From assembly GCA_035443885.1 (NCBI GenBank), contig DAOMNO010000003.1:62001-126000 (forward strand): 64,000 bases of DNA, written 5' to 3'. A model generated the notes under the pieces. It did not search any database and was not told the origin of the DNA. It worked only from the letters and a program-made list of their open reading frames with translations. Shown here one piece after another: positions 17,859-25,945 of this stretch. Position numbers and translations under genes: made by a program. Numbering within the stretch: the stretch's first letter is position 1; each line of letters opens with the position of its first letter. This stretch comes from DAOMNO01 sp035443885 (GTDB lineage Bacteria; Planctomycetota; Phycisphaerae; Phycisphaerales; SM1A02).

Positions 17859-18224
17859 ATGAAACCCGCAACCCGCACATTGTTCTGCTGGACGCCTCGC
17901 GTTCTCGCGCTGGTCTATATTGCCTTCCTCACGATCTTCGCACTTGATGTCTTCAATGAAGGCTACAGCGTGGGTGAGGCGATCGCCGCCTTCCTGATCC
18001 ATCTCATTCCAAACGCGGTGGTTCTTCTCGCACTGGTCATCGCCTGGCGGTGGACACTCATCGGCGGCTCACTCTTCCTCGGCCTCAGCGCGTTCTACAT
18101 CATGTGGGCGTGGGGCGCATTCCCGTGGAGTGTCTATCTCATCATCGCAGGTCCGCCCGCCATGATCGGTGCACTGTTCATCTTCAATCGTTTCAGCATG
18201 CCCCAGCCGAAACCGGCGCATTGA
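17859..18224 (+). CDS. Four-helix membrane protein (DUF7670-like)
   Basis: 121 aa, almost wholly hydrophobic: helices at about 15-35, 45-65, 68-85 and 92-112. The opening WTPRVLALVYIAFLTIFALDVF and central 'FLIHLIPNAVVLLALVIAWRW' fit a widespread family of small uncharacterised membrane proteins (DUF7670-like). No catalytic residues stand out. An AAGGAAG ribosome site and a strong promoter precede it, so it is probably well expressed. Convergent with the VOC gene. Confidence 0.7.
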   Translation: MKPATRTLFCWTPRVLALVYIAFLTIFALDVFNEGYSVGEAIAAFLIHLIPNAVVLLALVIAWRWTLIGGSLFLGLSAFYIMWAWGAFPWSVYLIIAGPPAMIGALFIFNRFSMPQPKPAH

Positions 18225-18240
18225 CACGGCGTTCGCTGCA

Positions 18241-18729
18241 TCACCGATGCTGATCGATCATGATCGCATTGCCATCGGGATCGACAAGGGTGATGTGCGC
18301 GGGACCCGCAGTTGTCTCGCTTGTTTCAAGCGTCAGTGTGATGCCGCGCTGCTTGAGCATGCGTTGCAGCTCTCGCACATCGGTGAAGGGATCAATGTTG
18401 TTCCCCTCACCATCCCATCCGGGGTTGAACGTGAGGATGTTGCCCTCGAACATTCCCTGAAACAGCCCGATGTTGCACGCGCCGTTCTTGAGGATGAGCC
18501 AGTTCTGGCTCTGATCGCCCGCGATGACGACGAAGCCCAGCTTCTCATAGAACGCGCGAGACGCTGCGATGTCTTTCACCGAGAGGCTCACAGAAAAGTT
18601 GCCGAGGTTCATCTCCGCGCTCCGATTGGATTGTCCCACCGACGAACTCGCCACCGGCTGGGCACATTGACATGCAGGCAGAAGCAATACAGCGACGATT
18701 GTCGCCACAAGTGAATATCCTGATCTCAT
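18241..18729 (-). CDS. VOC/glyoxalase-fold lipoprotein
   Basis: 162 aa from the ATG at 18729. The start was chosen because it opens a lipoprotein signal MRSGYSLVATIVAVLLLPACQC; a longer frame to 18804 would bury that signal. The mature part is one vicinal-oxygen-chelate domain: SLSVKDIAASRAFYEKLGFVV, 'NWLILKNGACNIGLFQG', 'ITLTLETSE' and the end motif ITLVDPDGNAIMIDQH with a C-terminal metal-ligand-like region. Secreted VOC lipoproteins are uncommon; bleomycin/glyoxalase-like binding is possible but the substrate is unknown. TACAAT (18743-18738) ends 8 nt before the ATG. Confidence 0.82.
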   Translation of the reverse strand: MRSGYSLVATIVAVLLLPACQCAQPVASSSVGQSNRSAEMNLGNFSVSLSVKDIAASRAFYEKLGFVVIAGDQSQNWLILKNGACNIGLFQGMFEGNILTFNPGWDGEGNNIDPFTDVRELQRMLKQRGITLTLETSETTAGPAHITLVDPDGNAIMIDQHR

Positions 18730-18940
18730 GGGCACGCATTGTATGTTTGTTCCCACCGAACGCTCGTCAAGGCACAACCATGACATGTGCCAAATGAAGT
18801 TCACAATGCCGCAAATGAAGCTGGTCCCACTCCGTCCGCGTCAGCGGGCGGAGTCAGCCGATCTGACACTTCCCTGGGTATCACCCGGCCTGACGGCAAA
18901 CCGCGTTTGAATCGCAACCCCTCAACGGAATCTGAACATG

Positions 18941-19489
18941 TCAATCTCGCTTGCCGTCCGCAAGCGAAGGCGGCAGGATCGACGGACTCCTGTAAGGCGA
19001 TGCGTCGCGCACAATGCGGCCTCGCAGCGGTGCAGGGCCAAGCGTGTACTGTGGCAACTCGGTAACGATAATGTCACCCGGCTGACGCGAACCGGGCGAT
19101 GAAGTCAGGACCACATCACGCAAGTCGAACCGAAACGTGCCCTCATCAGGATCGATGATGAGTCGCGCTTCACGTGCTGCCAGGCGAACGGTGCCGCCGT
19201 TCAAACGGAATCCGGTGAATGCGCCGATGCTCGGGTCGAAGTTCGTCGCGGCCACCCACCATGGCCCCATCGGTCCGCCGTCCTCAACGTCCGGCCGCTC
19301 GCTCTTAGTAAGCAGGATGCGCGAAAACTCGCGTTCCACTTCAGAAACCGTTCGCGCAGGCTTGGGCGAAATGGCGATGACGACAGCCACCGCGAGCGCG
19401 GCGACACCGACCCCGCCGAGTGCAAAATACAGCAGGAGCCGAAGCGGTGATGCGCTCGATGCAGAAGTGTTACGCGATACAGAAGTCAT
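18941..19489 (-). CDS. Single-pass exported protein, unknown
   Basis: 182 aa from the ATG at 19489; a GGGGG-containing purine tract precedes it. One N-terminal helix (LRLLLYFALGGVGVAALAVAVVIAI) near residues 16-40 anchors a ~140-residue periplasmic domain with 'LNGGTVRLAAREARLIIDPDEGTFRFDLRDVVL', a beta-strand-rich arrangement reminiscent of envelope assembly domains but not assigned. The tail is Pro/Ser-rich. Divergent from the prpB-like gene. No family recognised. Confidence 0.6.
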   Translation of the reverse strand: MTSVSRNTSASSASPLRLLLYFALGGVGVAALAVAVVIAISPKPARTVSEVEREFSRILLTKSERPDVEDGGPMGPWWVAATNFDPSIGAFTGFRLNGGTVRLAAREARLIIDPDEGTFRFDLRDVVLTSSPGSRQPGDIIVTELPQYTLGPAPLRGRIVRDASPYRSPSILPPSLADGKRD

Positions 19490-19621
19490 CTCTACCCCCG
19501 ATATCGGACATTCAGAATCGCTGCTGAACCGCTTGCAACGAGGTGATCGCACAATTGCGCGAGATGCAATACCATCTGCTGCTTCATGGTGAATCCACGC
19601 GATTTATGCGATAATCCCGCC

Positions 19622-20488
19622 ATGAATCATCCCGGCGCGAAGCTCCGACGACTCTTTGAACAAGGCACCGTGCTTGCCCCCGGCGCATTCAACGCGCTGG
19701 TTGCGAGGGCGGTGGCCAAAGCGGGCTTCGATGCCTGTTACATCTCGGGCGGCGCGACAGCGAATGTCGCAGGCTACCCCGACATCGGCCTCATCACGCT
19801 CACTGAAATGTGCAGGACGATTCGCGAAATCAGCGACGCCGGCGCGATACCTGTCATCGTGGATGCGGACACAGGTTACGGCGAGGTGGAATGCGTCATC
19901 CGCACGACGGTGGAATATGAGCGGGCTGGTGCAGCGGCGATGCACATCGAGGATCAGGTCTTTCCCAAACGCTGCGGTCACCTGGACGGCAAGAATCTCA
20001 TCCCCGCAGGGGAGATGGCGGAGAAAGTCGCAGCCGCTGCGGAACATCGCCTCTCCAAAGACTTCATCATCATCGCCAGAACGGACGCGCGATCGGTAAC
20101 GAGCATGGAGGATGCCATCGCGCGAGCAAACCTGTATCGACAAGCCGGAGCGGACATGATCTTTCCGGAAGGTCTTCACAGCGAAGAGGAGTTCGCGCAG
20201 TTTGCAAGCGGCTCGCCCGGCCTGCTGCTGGCGAACATGACGGAGTTCGGCAAGACGCCCGACATCCCCGCATCGCGCTTCGCCGAGCTGGGCTATCAAT
20301 GCGTCATCTATCCGCTGAGCATGATGCGGCTGGCGATGGGCCATATCGCACGCGGCCTGATGTCGCTCAAACAGCACGGCACAGTGCGTGAAGTGCTGGG
20401 TGAAATGCAGACACGCAAAGAACTTTACGAGCTGCTCAACTACACGCCGGGAAAGCAGTGGAATTTTCCGGCGAATCGAAAATGCTAA
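19622..20488 (+). CDS. prpB: Isocitrate lyase/PEP mutase superfamily protein, probably methylisocitrate lyase
   Basis: 288 aa. TIM-barrel of the ICL/PEPM family with the catalytic loop KRCGH (FPKRCGHLDGK, residues ~115-125), DADTGYG (Mg binding) and ARTDAR motifs. These fit 2-methylisocitrate lyase (PrpB), which makes pyruvate and succinate in the methylcitrate cycle; a carboxyPEP mutase is less likely. A citrate/methylcitrate synthase gene lies two genes on, but no prpD (dehydratase) is in view. GATAAT at 19610-19615 ends 6 nt before the ATG, a leaderless-type start. The longer frame to 19586 lacks support. Confidence 0.85.
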   Translation: MNHPGAKLRRLFEQGTVLAPGAFNALVARAVAKAGFDACYISGGATANVAGYPDIGLITLTEMCRTIREISDAGAIPVIVDADTGYGEVECVIRTTVEYERAGAAAMHIEDQVFPKRCGHLDGKNLIPAGEMAEKVAAAAEHRLSKDFIIIARTDARSVTSMEDAIARANLYRQAGADMIFPEGLHSEEEFAQFASGSPGLLLANMTEFGKTPDIPASRFAELGYQCVIYPLSMMRLAMGHIARGLMSLKQHGTVREVLGEMQTRKELYELLNYTPGKQWNFPANRKC

Positions 20489-20538
20489 CGTATGCTCTCC
20501 CCATGGGATTGCATCACCTGATTCAACAGGAGGTCTCT

Positions 20539-21450
20539 ATGAAATTGGCCCTATTGACTGGATGCTTCGCATCAACACTCGCGACGGTCGCTCAGGCGCA
20601 GGTCGTTTCGCACACCGTCGAATACACGCATGACGGCGTTACACTTGAAGGCTATCTCACCTACAACGAGGCACTGGCGGAGCGAGCAGAGAACGGCTTG
20701 CCGGGAGTGCTCGTCGTGCACGAATGGTGGGGCCACAACGAGTTCGCACGCGAGAAGGCGCGCGAGTTGGCGGCGCAGGGCTTCATGGCGTTCGCGCTCG
20801 ACATGTACGGCAAGGGCGTGGGCTCCAATAAGCCGGAAGAGGCTTCACAACTGGCAGGACCGTTCTACGCGGGCGACTTCTCGCTCATGCGCGCTCGCGC
20901 TCGCGCCGGCCTTGATACCCTCATCGCACAGGAGAATGTCGATGCGGATCGCATTGTTGCGCTCGGCTTCTGCTTCGGCGGTACCGTGTCGCTTCAACTT
21001 GCCTATAGCGGTGCACCAGTGAAAGGCGTGGTAAGTTTCCACGGCTCACTGACACCGCCCGCTGAACGCGACTTTGAGAACATCAAAGCTAGTATCCTCG
21101 TGCTGCACGGCGCAGATGATCCGCTGGTTCCCGATGCGCAGGTCAAGGCGTTCCAAGACGCCATGCGGAAGTCCGGCGCGGATTGGCAACTCATCGCCTA
21201 CGGCGGCGCGGTGCACAGCTTTACAAACCCCGGCGCTGACGCCCACAACATCCCCGGCGTGGCCTATCACGAAAGAACTGATCAGCGCGCGTGGCGGCAC
21301 GCACGAATGTTCTTCCAGGAAACCATTGGCGGCGGATTCATGGGTCGCACCGGCCCAGCCGCCGGCCCGCAACGTGGCGCGAGACCACCACGGCAGGGTG
21401 AGGGGCGCCGACCCGGTGGCGATGGCCAACAGCCCAGAGCACCCCAGTAA
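20539..21450 (+). CDS. Dienelactone hydrolase family protein, exported
   Basis: 303 aa. The start at 20539 is set by an AGGAGG ribosome site 6 nt upstream. A signal peptide (MKLALLTGCFASTLATVAQA) precedes an alpha/beta hydrolase of the DLH family: VLVVHEWWGHNEFAR, the nucleophile cysteine in ALGFCFGGTVSLQLAY, the acid in HGADDPLVPD and the histidine in GAVHSFTNP. The mature protein should therefore be periplasmic. The C-terminus is Gly/Arg/Pro-rich. Family members hydrolyse cyclic lactones and related esters; the substrate is unknown. A TATGCT hexamer (20491-20496) just after the prpB stop may give it its own promoter. Confidence 0.85.
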   Translation: MKLALLTGCFASTLATVAQAQVVSHTVEYTHDGVTLEGYLTYNEALAERAENGLPGVLVVHEWWGHNEFAREKARELAAQGFMAFALDMYGKGVGSNKPEEASQLAGPFYAGDFSLMRARARAGLDTLIAQENVDADRIVALGFCFGGTVSLQLAYSGAPVKGVVSFHGSLTPPAERDFENIKASILVLHGADDPLVPDAQVKAFQDAMRKSGADWQLIAYGGAVHSFTNPGADAHNIPGVAYHERTDQRAWRHARMFFQETIGGGFMGRTGPAAGPQRGARPPRQGEGRRPGGDGQQPRAPQ

Positions 21451-21565
21451 CACGCTGCATCGGAACGAAAATCGTCGATTTCCATTCAACCGACGAACCG
21501 AGGCGATTGCCCTACAATGGGGCTTTCGCCTCTTTTCTTGTCTGATTCAACCCACGAAACCCGCC

Positions 21566-22741
21566 ATGACCACCACCACTGAAAGCAAGCCTGCTGCCAA
21601 GCCACAGGACACCCGCGGCCTCGCTGGCCAGACCGTCGGCGACACCTACATCTGTGCCGTCAACCAGACGCAACTCATCTACCGCGGTTATGAAATCGCT
21701 GATCTCGCTGCAAACGCCACGTTTGAAGAAGTGGCGTATCTGCTGCTCAGCGGCGAGAAGCCCACCGCAGCGCAACTCAAGGACTTCAAGGCCGAACTCG
21801 TCTCCATGCGAGATGTCGATCAGGGAATTCTCGACATCATCGGCAAGATCGCGCAGAGCAAGCCCGGCCAGCCCGACGTTCACCCCATGAGCATCCTGCG
21901 CACGGGCGTCTCGCTACTCTCGCACGTTGATCCTGAAACGGAAGACAACTCCCCCGCTGCGGAGCTGCGCAAGGCCAAGCGGCTGCTGGCGAAGATTCCG
22001 ACCATCATCGGCTATGGCCAGATGTCGCGCGACGGAAAGAAACCCGTCAAGCCCGATGCTTCGCTCGACCACGCTGCGAACCTGCTGTGGTGCATGACCG
22101 GCGAGAAGCCGAGCGAACTGGCCGCGAAGGTGATGGATGTTTCGCTGATTCTCTATGCTGAGCATGACTTCAACGCCAGCACCTTCACCTGCCGCTGCAT
22201 CGCTTCAACTGAAGCGGACATGCATTCCGCGGTCTGCGGCGGCATCGGCGCGCTGAAAGGCCCGCTCCACGGCGGTGCGAACGAAATGGCCATGGAGATG
22301 CTCCGCGAGATCGACGCATTTATGGCAGCGGGCAAAGGCTCGGTTGAAGCCTTCATGCAGAATGCCTTTGAAACAAAGCGAAAGCTGATGGGCTTCGGCC
22401 ACCGCGTGTATAAGAACGGCGACCATCGCGCCGGCATCCTGCGCGAATGGGGCCTCAAGATCGCCCAGCAGCGCGGGCCGGAAGCGACCAAGTGGTTTGA
22501 GATCGGCGACCGCGTGCAGAAGATCATGCTGGAGCAGAAGACCATTTACCCGAACGTGGACTTCCCCTGCGGCATGACGTACTACGCAATGGGCATCCCC
22601 GTGCCGCAGTACACGCCGATCTTCGTCGCCAGCCGCATCACCGGCTGGTGCGCTCACATCATGGAGCAGCACAAGGACAACCGCATCATCCGGCCGCTGG
22701 CGAACTACACCGGCCCCGCGCTGCGGAAGTGGAACAGTTGA
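21566..22741 (+). CDS. Citrate synthase / 2-methylcitrate synthase
   Basis: 391 aa. Condenses acetyl-CoA or propionyl-CoA with oxaloacetate. Features: the N-terminal GLAGQTVGDTYICAV...YRGYEIADLA box, AVCGGIGALKGPLHGGANE (catalytic His), MGFGHRVYKNGDHRA with a second His, and NVDFPCGMTYYAMGIP with Asp in the closing strand. The YRGY and short N-terminus fit the methylcitrate/type II-like short form, and the nearby prpB-like gene makes PrpC plausible, but citrate synthase cannot be excluded. A TACAAT hexamer is at 21513-21518, about 48 bp before the ATG; the open frame upstream (to 21074) is not coding. Confidence 0.88.
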   Translation: MTTTTESKPAAKPQDTRGLAGQTVGDTYICAVNQTQLIYRGYEIADLAANATFEEVAYLLLSGEKPTAAQLKDFKAELVSMRDVDQGILDIIGKIAQSKPGQPDVHPMSILRTGVSLLSHVDPETEDNSPAAELRKAKRLLAKIPTIIGYGQMSRDGKKPVKPDASLDHAANLLWCMTGEKPSELAAKVMDVSLILYAEHDFNASTFTCRCIASTEADMHSAVCGGIGALKGPLHGGANEMAMEMLREIDAFMAAGKGSVEAFMQNAFETKRKLMGFGHRVYKNGDHRAGILREWGLKIAQQRGPEATKWFEIGDRVQKIMLEQKTIYPNVDFPCGMTYYAMGIPVPQYTPIFVASRITGWCAHIMEQHKDNRIIRPLANYTGPALRKWNS

Positions 22742-22775
22742 ATCGTCGAGCGAGCGCGCTCGGAAGAGAGAGATT

Positions 22776-23219
22776 ATGGACGCCGCCGAACATCCCCTGC
22801 CGCTGACGTTACTCGTCGCCGATCGTGTGTACCACGATCGTGAGACGGGCAAGTGGGTCGTCGCAGGCATCTTCAGCAACATTCACTTTCCATCACTGCC
22901 TCGCAACTACGACCTGATGGAAATCTTCTTTCAGGTTACCAACATCTCGCGGCCGGTTGATCTTCACCTGCGCATCGAACACTCGGAAGGCGATGCACTG
23001 CTTGATGTCGGCGGGCCGATCGCAGGCGCCAGCCCTTTGGATGTCATTCCTCGCCGCGTCGTGCTGCGCAACCTGCCCTTTACCAAGCCGGGCAAGTACT
23101 GGGTCATGCTTAAAAGCGGCGAAGAGATTCTGATGCAGGTCCCGCTGTTCGTGTCGATCCGTCCGCCTCAGCAGCAGCCCCCTGCGCCGCCATCCGGCGA
23201 GCCTGGCGGGTTCACATAA
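22776..23219 (+). CDS. DUF6941-like beta-sandwich protein
   Basis: 147 aa, no signal peptide. Opens PLTLLVADRVYHDRETGKWVVAGIF, the hallmark of the DUF6941 family (a small beta-sandwich found next to varied genes), followed by alternating strands and a proline-rich tail (PPQQQPPAPPSGEP). Function unknown. An AGAGAG purine tract precedes the ATG. Convergent with the ubiA-like gene, with 18 bp between stops. Confidence 0.7.
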   Translation: MDAAEHPLPLTLLVADRVYHDRETGKWVVAGIFSNIHFPSLPRNYDLMEIFFQVTNISRPVDLHLRIEHSEGDALLDVGGPIAGASPLDVIPRRVVLRNLPFTKPGKYWVMLKSGEEILMQVPLFVSIRPPQQQPPAPPSGEPGGFT

Positions 23220-23237
23220 ACCCGCAGCGTTCGCCTT

Positions 23238-24236
23238 TCACCGCAGCAGCACATCGAGAATCCCCATCGCGCCGAGAATGCAACTGATCACGCCGTTGAG
23301 CGTGAAGAAAGTCAGTGCGATTTTCGTCGTGCCCCACCGCGCAACCGTCGCGTGTTCAATCACCAGCAGCGCGACAACCGCTGCCACACCCGCGCTGAAG
23401 ATCGCGCCAAAGCGATGATCCATCGCCAGCGCCGCAATGAGACAACCAACCGCACCCGCATGCAGCACGCGGCTCATCCACATTGCGCCGCGCATGCCCA
23501 GCCGACTGGGAATGGAATACAGCCCCTGCACGCGATCGACCTCAACATCCTGCAAAGCGTAGATGATGTCGAACCCCGCCACCCAGCACAGCACCATTCC
23601 GGCGAGCAGCCATAGTGCAGGCTGAGCCGTCAAGGAGCTTGGATCAATCGCGATCCCTGCTGCGAGCGGGCTGATCGCCAGCGAAGCGCCAAGCCAGAGA
23701 TGGCACATCGACGTAAACCGTTTGAACAAGCCATACGCGCAAATCCACGCCAGCACCGGCACACCGAGCATCGCAGGCCACCAGTTGCCATACATCACAC
23801 CGAACGCAGCACACACCCCCATGAAGAGCGCACCAGAAACACCAAGTGCGAGCAACGCCTGCCCCGCGCTGAGCCTGCCGCTGGGAATCGCGCGTCCTGC
23901 TGTGCGCGGGTTGTCCGCGTCGATCTCGCGGTCCAGCCAGCGGTTCGCCAGCATGGCGCAGGTGCGTGCAAAGATCATCGCCAGCACGATCAGCGTCAAC
24001 TGGCCACCAAACCGCCCCCATTCGATGTTGCCACCGCCCGATGCGGCCATAAACGCCGCCAGCAGCGCGAACGGCATCGCAAAGACGCTGTGCGACAGCT
24101 TGATGTCTGAAGCGATCGCCGCCAGCGCACCCGCGGGGGGTTGTGATGTGCTCTGCACAACCTGCATCATGGCGACACAGCATACCGAAACGACCGCCCA
24201 AACCGACGCCTCGCTTTCCGTGACCCCATGCTCCAT
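23238..24236 (-). CDS. UbiA-family prenyltransferase
   Basis: 332 aa, eight or nine membrane helices. Transfers a prenyl chain from a diphosphate to an aromatic ring, Mg dependent. The first Asp motif is NRWLDREIDADNPRT (an NDxxDxxxD variant) and the second is DIIYALQDVEVDRVQG, both as in 4-hydroxybenzoate/1,4-dihydroxy-6-naphthoate polyprenyltransferases. This family includes MqnP of the futalosine menaquinone route, which is common in planctomycetes, but the sequence alone does not choose between quinone substrates. The start is uncertain: internal ATGs (about 24170) would still keep all helices. Confidence 0.85.
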   Translation of the reverse strand: MEHGVTESEASVWAVVSVCCVAMMQVVQSTSQPPAGALAAIASDIKLSHSVFAMPFALLAAFMAASGGGNIEWGRFGGQLTLIVLAMIFARTCAMLANRWLDREIDADNPRTAGRAIPSGRLSAGQALLALGVSGALFMGVCAAFGVMYGNWWPAMLGVPVLAWICAYGLFKRFTSMCHLWLGASLAISPLAAGIAIDPSSLTAQPALWLLAGMVLCWVAGFDIIYALQDVEVDRVQGLYSIPSRLGMRGAMWMSRVLHAGAVGCLIAALAMDHRFGAIFSAGVAAVVALLVIEHATVARWGTTKIALTFFTLNGVISCILGAMGILDVLLR

Positions 24237-24247
24237 ACACTCACCGC

Positions 24248-24835
24248 ATGAAACATCTCTCCGCCATCTTCCTGAAGGGTCTCTTCGCCATCCTTCCGCT
24301 CACCGTCACGCTACTGCTGATCTACTGGCTCGGCCTCGCTGCAGAAGAAACACTCGGCGGACTCATCAACTGGTTTCTGCCCGAAGGTCTCTACGTGCCC
24401 GGCATGGGCGTCGCAGCGGGCCTCGGCCTCATCTTCCTCGTCGGCCTGCTCGTCAACCTCTGGGGCGTACCCCAGCTCATGAAGCTCGCCGAACGAATCG
24501 TCGATCGAATACCGCTCGTAAAGACCATCTACGGCTCCGTGCGCGACCTGCTCGGCTTCTTCTCCCGAACTGAAGACCGCATGAGCAAGGTCGGCATCGT
24601 TCGTCTCGGCAACACCGGCGTACAAATGGTCTGCCTCATCACACGCGAGCAATTCGACGATCTGCCCATCGGTCTCGGTGGTGAAGGACTCGTCGCCGTG
24701 TACGTCCCCTACAGCTACCAGATCGGCGGCTTCACACTCATCGTGCCTCGCGACCATGTGCAGCCGCTTGATATGAGCCTCGAAGACGCAATGCGCTTCG
24801 TCGTGACAGCGGGTGTGAAGGCAGGCAAGGGGTGA
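24248..24835 (+). CDS. DUF502 membrane protein
   Basis: 195 aa. Opens with a transmembrane pair (LKGLFAILPLTVTLLLIYWL, then GLGLIFLVGLLVNLWG) and continues with the family's conserved IPLVKTIYGSVRDLLGFFS and GLGGEGLVAVYVPYSYQIGGFTLIVPRDHVQPLDMS. DUF502 proteins are inner-membrane proteins without assigned activity. TACACT (24236-24241) ends 6 nt before the ATG; no ribosome site. Confidence 0.85.
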   Translation: MKHLSAIFLKGLFAILPLTVTLLLIYWLGLAAEETLGGLINWFLPEGLYVPGMGVAAGLGLIFLVGLLVNLWGVPQLMKLAERIVDRIPLVKTIYGSVRDLLGFFSRTEDRMSKVGIVRLGNTGVQMVCLITREQFDDLPIGLGGEGLVAVYVPYSYQIGGFTLIVPRDHVQPLDMSLEDAMRFVVTAGVKAGKG

Positions 24836-25103
24836 TGTAACGGCGTGAGTTGATCCTGCGCGCGCCCTGCACACCGCGCGGCCGCCCGTCGTGGGGTTCC
24901 GGGGGTGCCATGCATCGTCCCGCAGGGCGAAGCATGGTTTTGCGCTGTTGCGCGATCGCATGCTTTACGATGCGCGATGAGATTCGACTTATCTCGACCA
25001 TTCACTCAACGATCGCCCCGCATTCTCGCTGCATTCCCGAAAAGAAAAGGGAACGTGGCCGGAGAGCTGGGGGCCGTTGTCAGGCACGATCCCCCTGGCC
25101 CAC

Positions 25104-25823
25104 TCACCGCCCCTTCACCATCGCCTCCACCCACACCGGCACGAACGGAATCGTGCAGCCCTTCGACATCGGCCAATCCCTGTACAACCCGATCTTCTCA
25201 CCGATGGCGAGCGCGCGTTTGCGCTGCTTCGCGTGCTTGATGGCGATCGCCGCCAGCGTGTTGTTCATTGTCCACTTCGTCTCGGGCGCGGCCTTGGGCA
25301 TCTCTTTCTCAATGCGGTCGAGCAATGCCTCGACATCAAGACCAATTTCGCCCTTTCCGGGGTTGTTGATCTTTGATGCGGTGAGGTGCCAACCGGCGCG
25401 GGCAGCCCAGCTATCCTTTTCGCTTTTCTTCATCCACTTCTCACGCAGCGATTCCTTCTCAAGGTCTGGCTGCTCCTTGATGATGTACGATTGCAGCCAG
25501 TCCGCCACCCACGAGAAGCGACCCTCGCGCACCATGGTGTCGAGTTGTTTGGCAGAGAGTTCATTCGGCTTCATCAGAAGGATCGCCAGCATCTGCGCTT
25601 CAAGATTGCTCGTCTTCCAGAGTTCCAGCGCGAGTTCGTGATTAGTCTGCGGCGGCTTGGCCTTGACCTTCTTGGCGAGTTTGCGGATGTCACCCGTCTT
25701 GACGCCGAACTGTTGATCCATTGGCGCGCCGGCAATGCCATCCGGCCCGGTCTTGGCGTTGTACGCGCGGCGGGACTCATCGCCGAGTGATTCGAGTTGG
25801 GCGAGGACTTCTTGAACGGTCAT
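25104..25823 (-). CDS. DNA alkylation repair protein (AlkD-like HEAT-repeat)
   Basis: 239 aa, all-helical. Matches the AlkD/DNA_alkylation family, which removes N3- and N7-alkylated bases or binds alkylated DNA: GVKTGDIRKLAKKVK, ELALELWKTSNLEAQMLAILLM and SWVADWLQSYII follow the repeat pattern, and WAARAGWHL is present near residue 148. The start ATG 25823 has TACAAT (25835-25830) ending 6 nt upstream and no ribosome site. Stand-alone gene, 122 bp from the pckA stop. Confidence 0.82.
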   Translation of the reverse strand: MTVQEVLAQLESLGDESRRAYNAKTGPDGIAGAPMDQQFGVKTGDIRKLAKKVKAKPPQTNHELALELWKTSNLEAQMLAILLMKPNELSAKQLDTMVREGRFSWVADWLQSYIIKEQPDLEKESLREKWMKKSEKDSWAARAGWHLTASKINNPGKGEIGLDVEALLDRIEKEMPKAAPETKWTMNNTLAAIAIKHAKQRKRALAIGEKIGLYRDWPMSKGCTIPFVPVWVEAMVKGR

Positions 25824-25945
25824 GTACCGATTGTACGGCGAAATCCGCGCGGACTGAAAACCCGTTTCGCTTCGCCAGATGAAGCATCAACCGCAGGCTC
25901 AGGCTTTCGGGGGCTGCGCGGTTCGCGCCGTCTTCGTGATGAATA

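Noticed and set aside
24977..25240. Possible small gene preceded by TTTACGAT and an ATG
   Set aside because: A TACGAT hexamer lies 5 nt before the ATG, but the predicted peptide is Pro/Ser/Arg-rich and overlaps the 3' part of the AlkD-like gene in antisense. No protein motif was found.
25104..25823. AlkD-like protein as a toxin or HEAT-repeat regulator
   Set aside because: The repeat pattern and length fit the DNA alkylation repair family, so no other role was needed.
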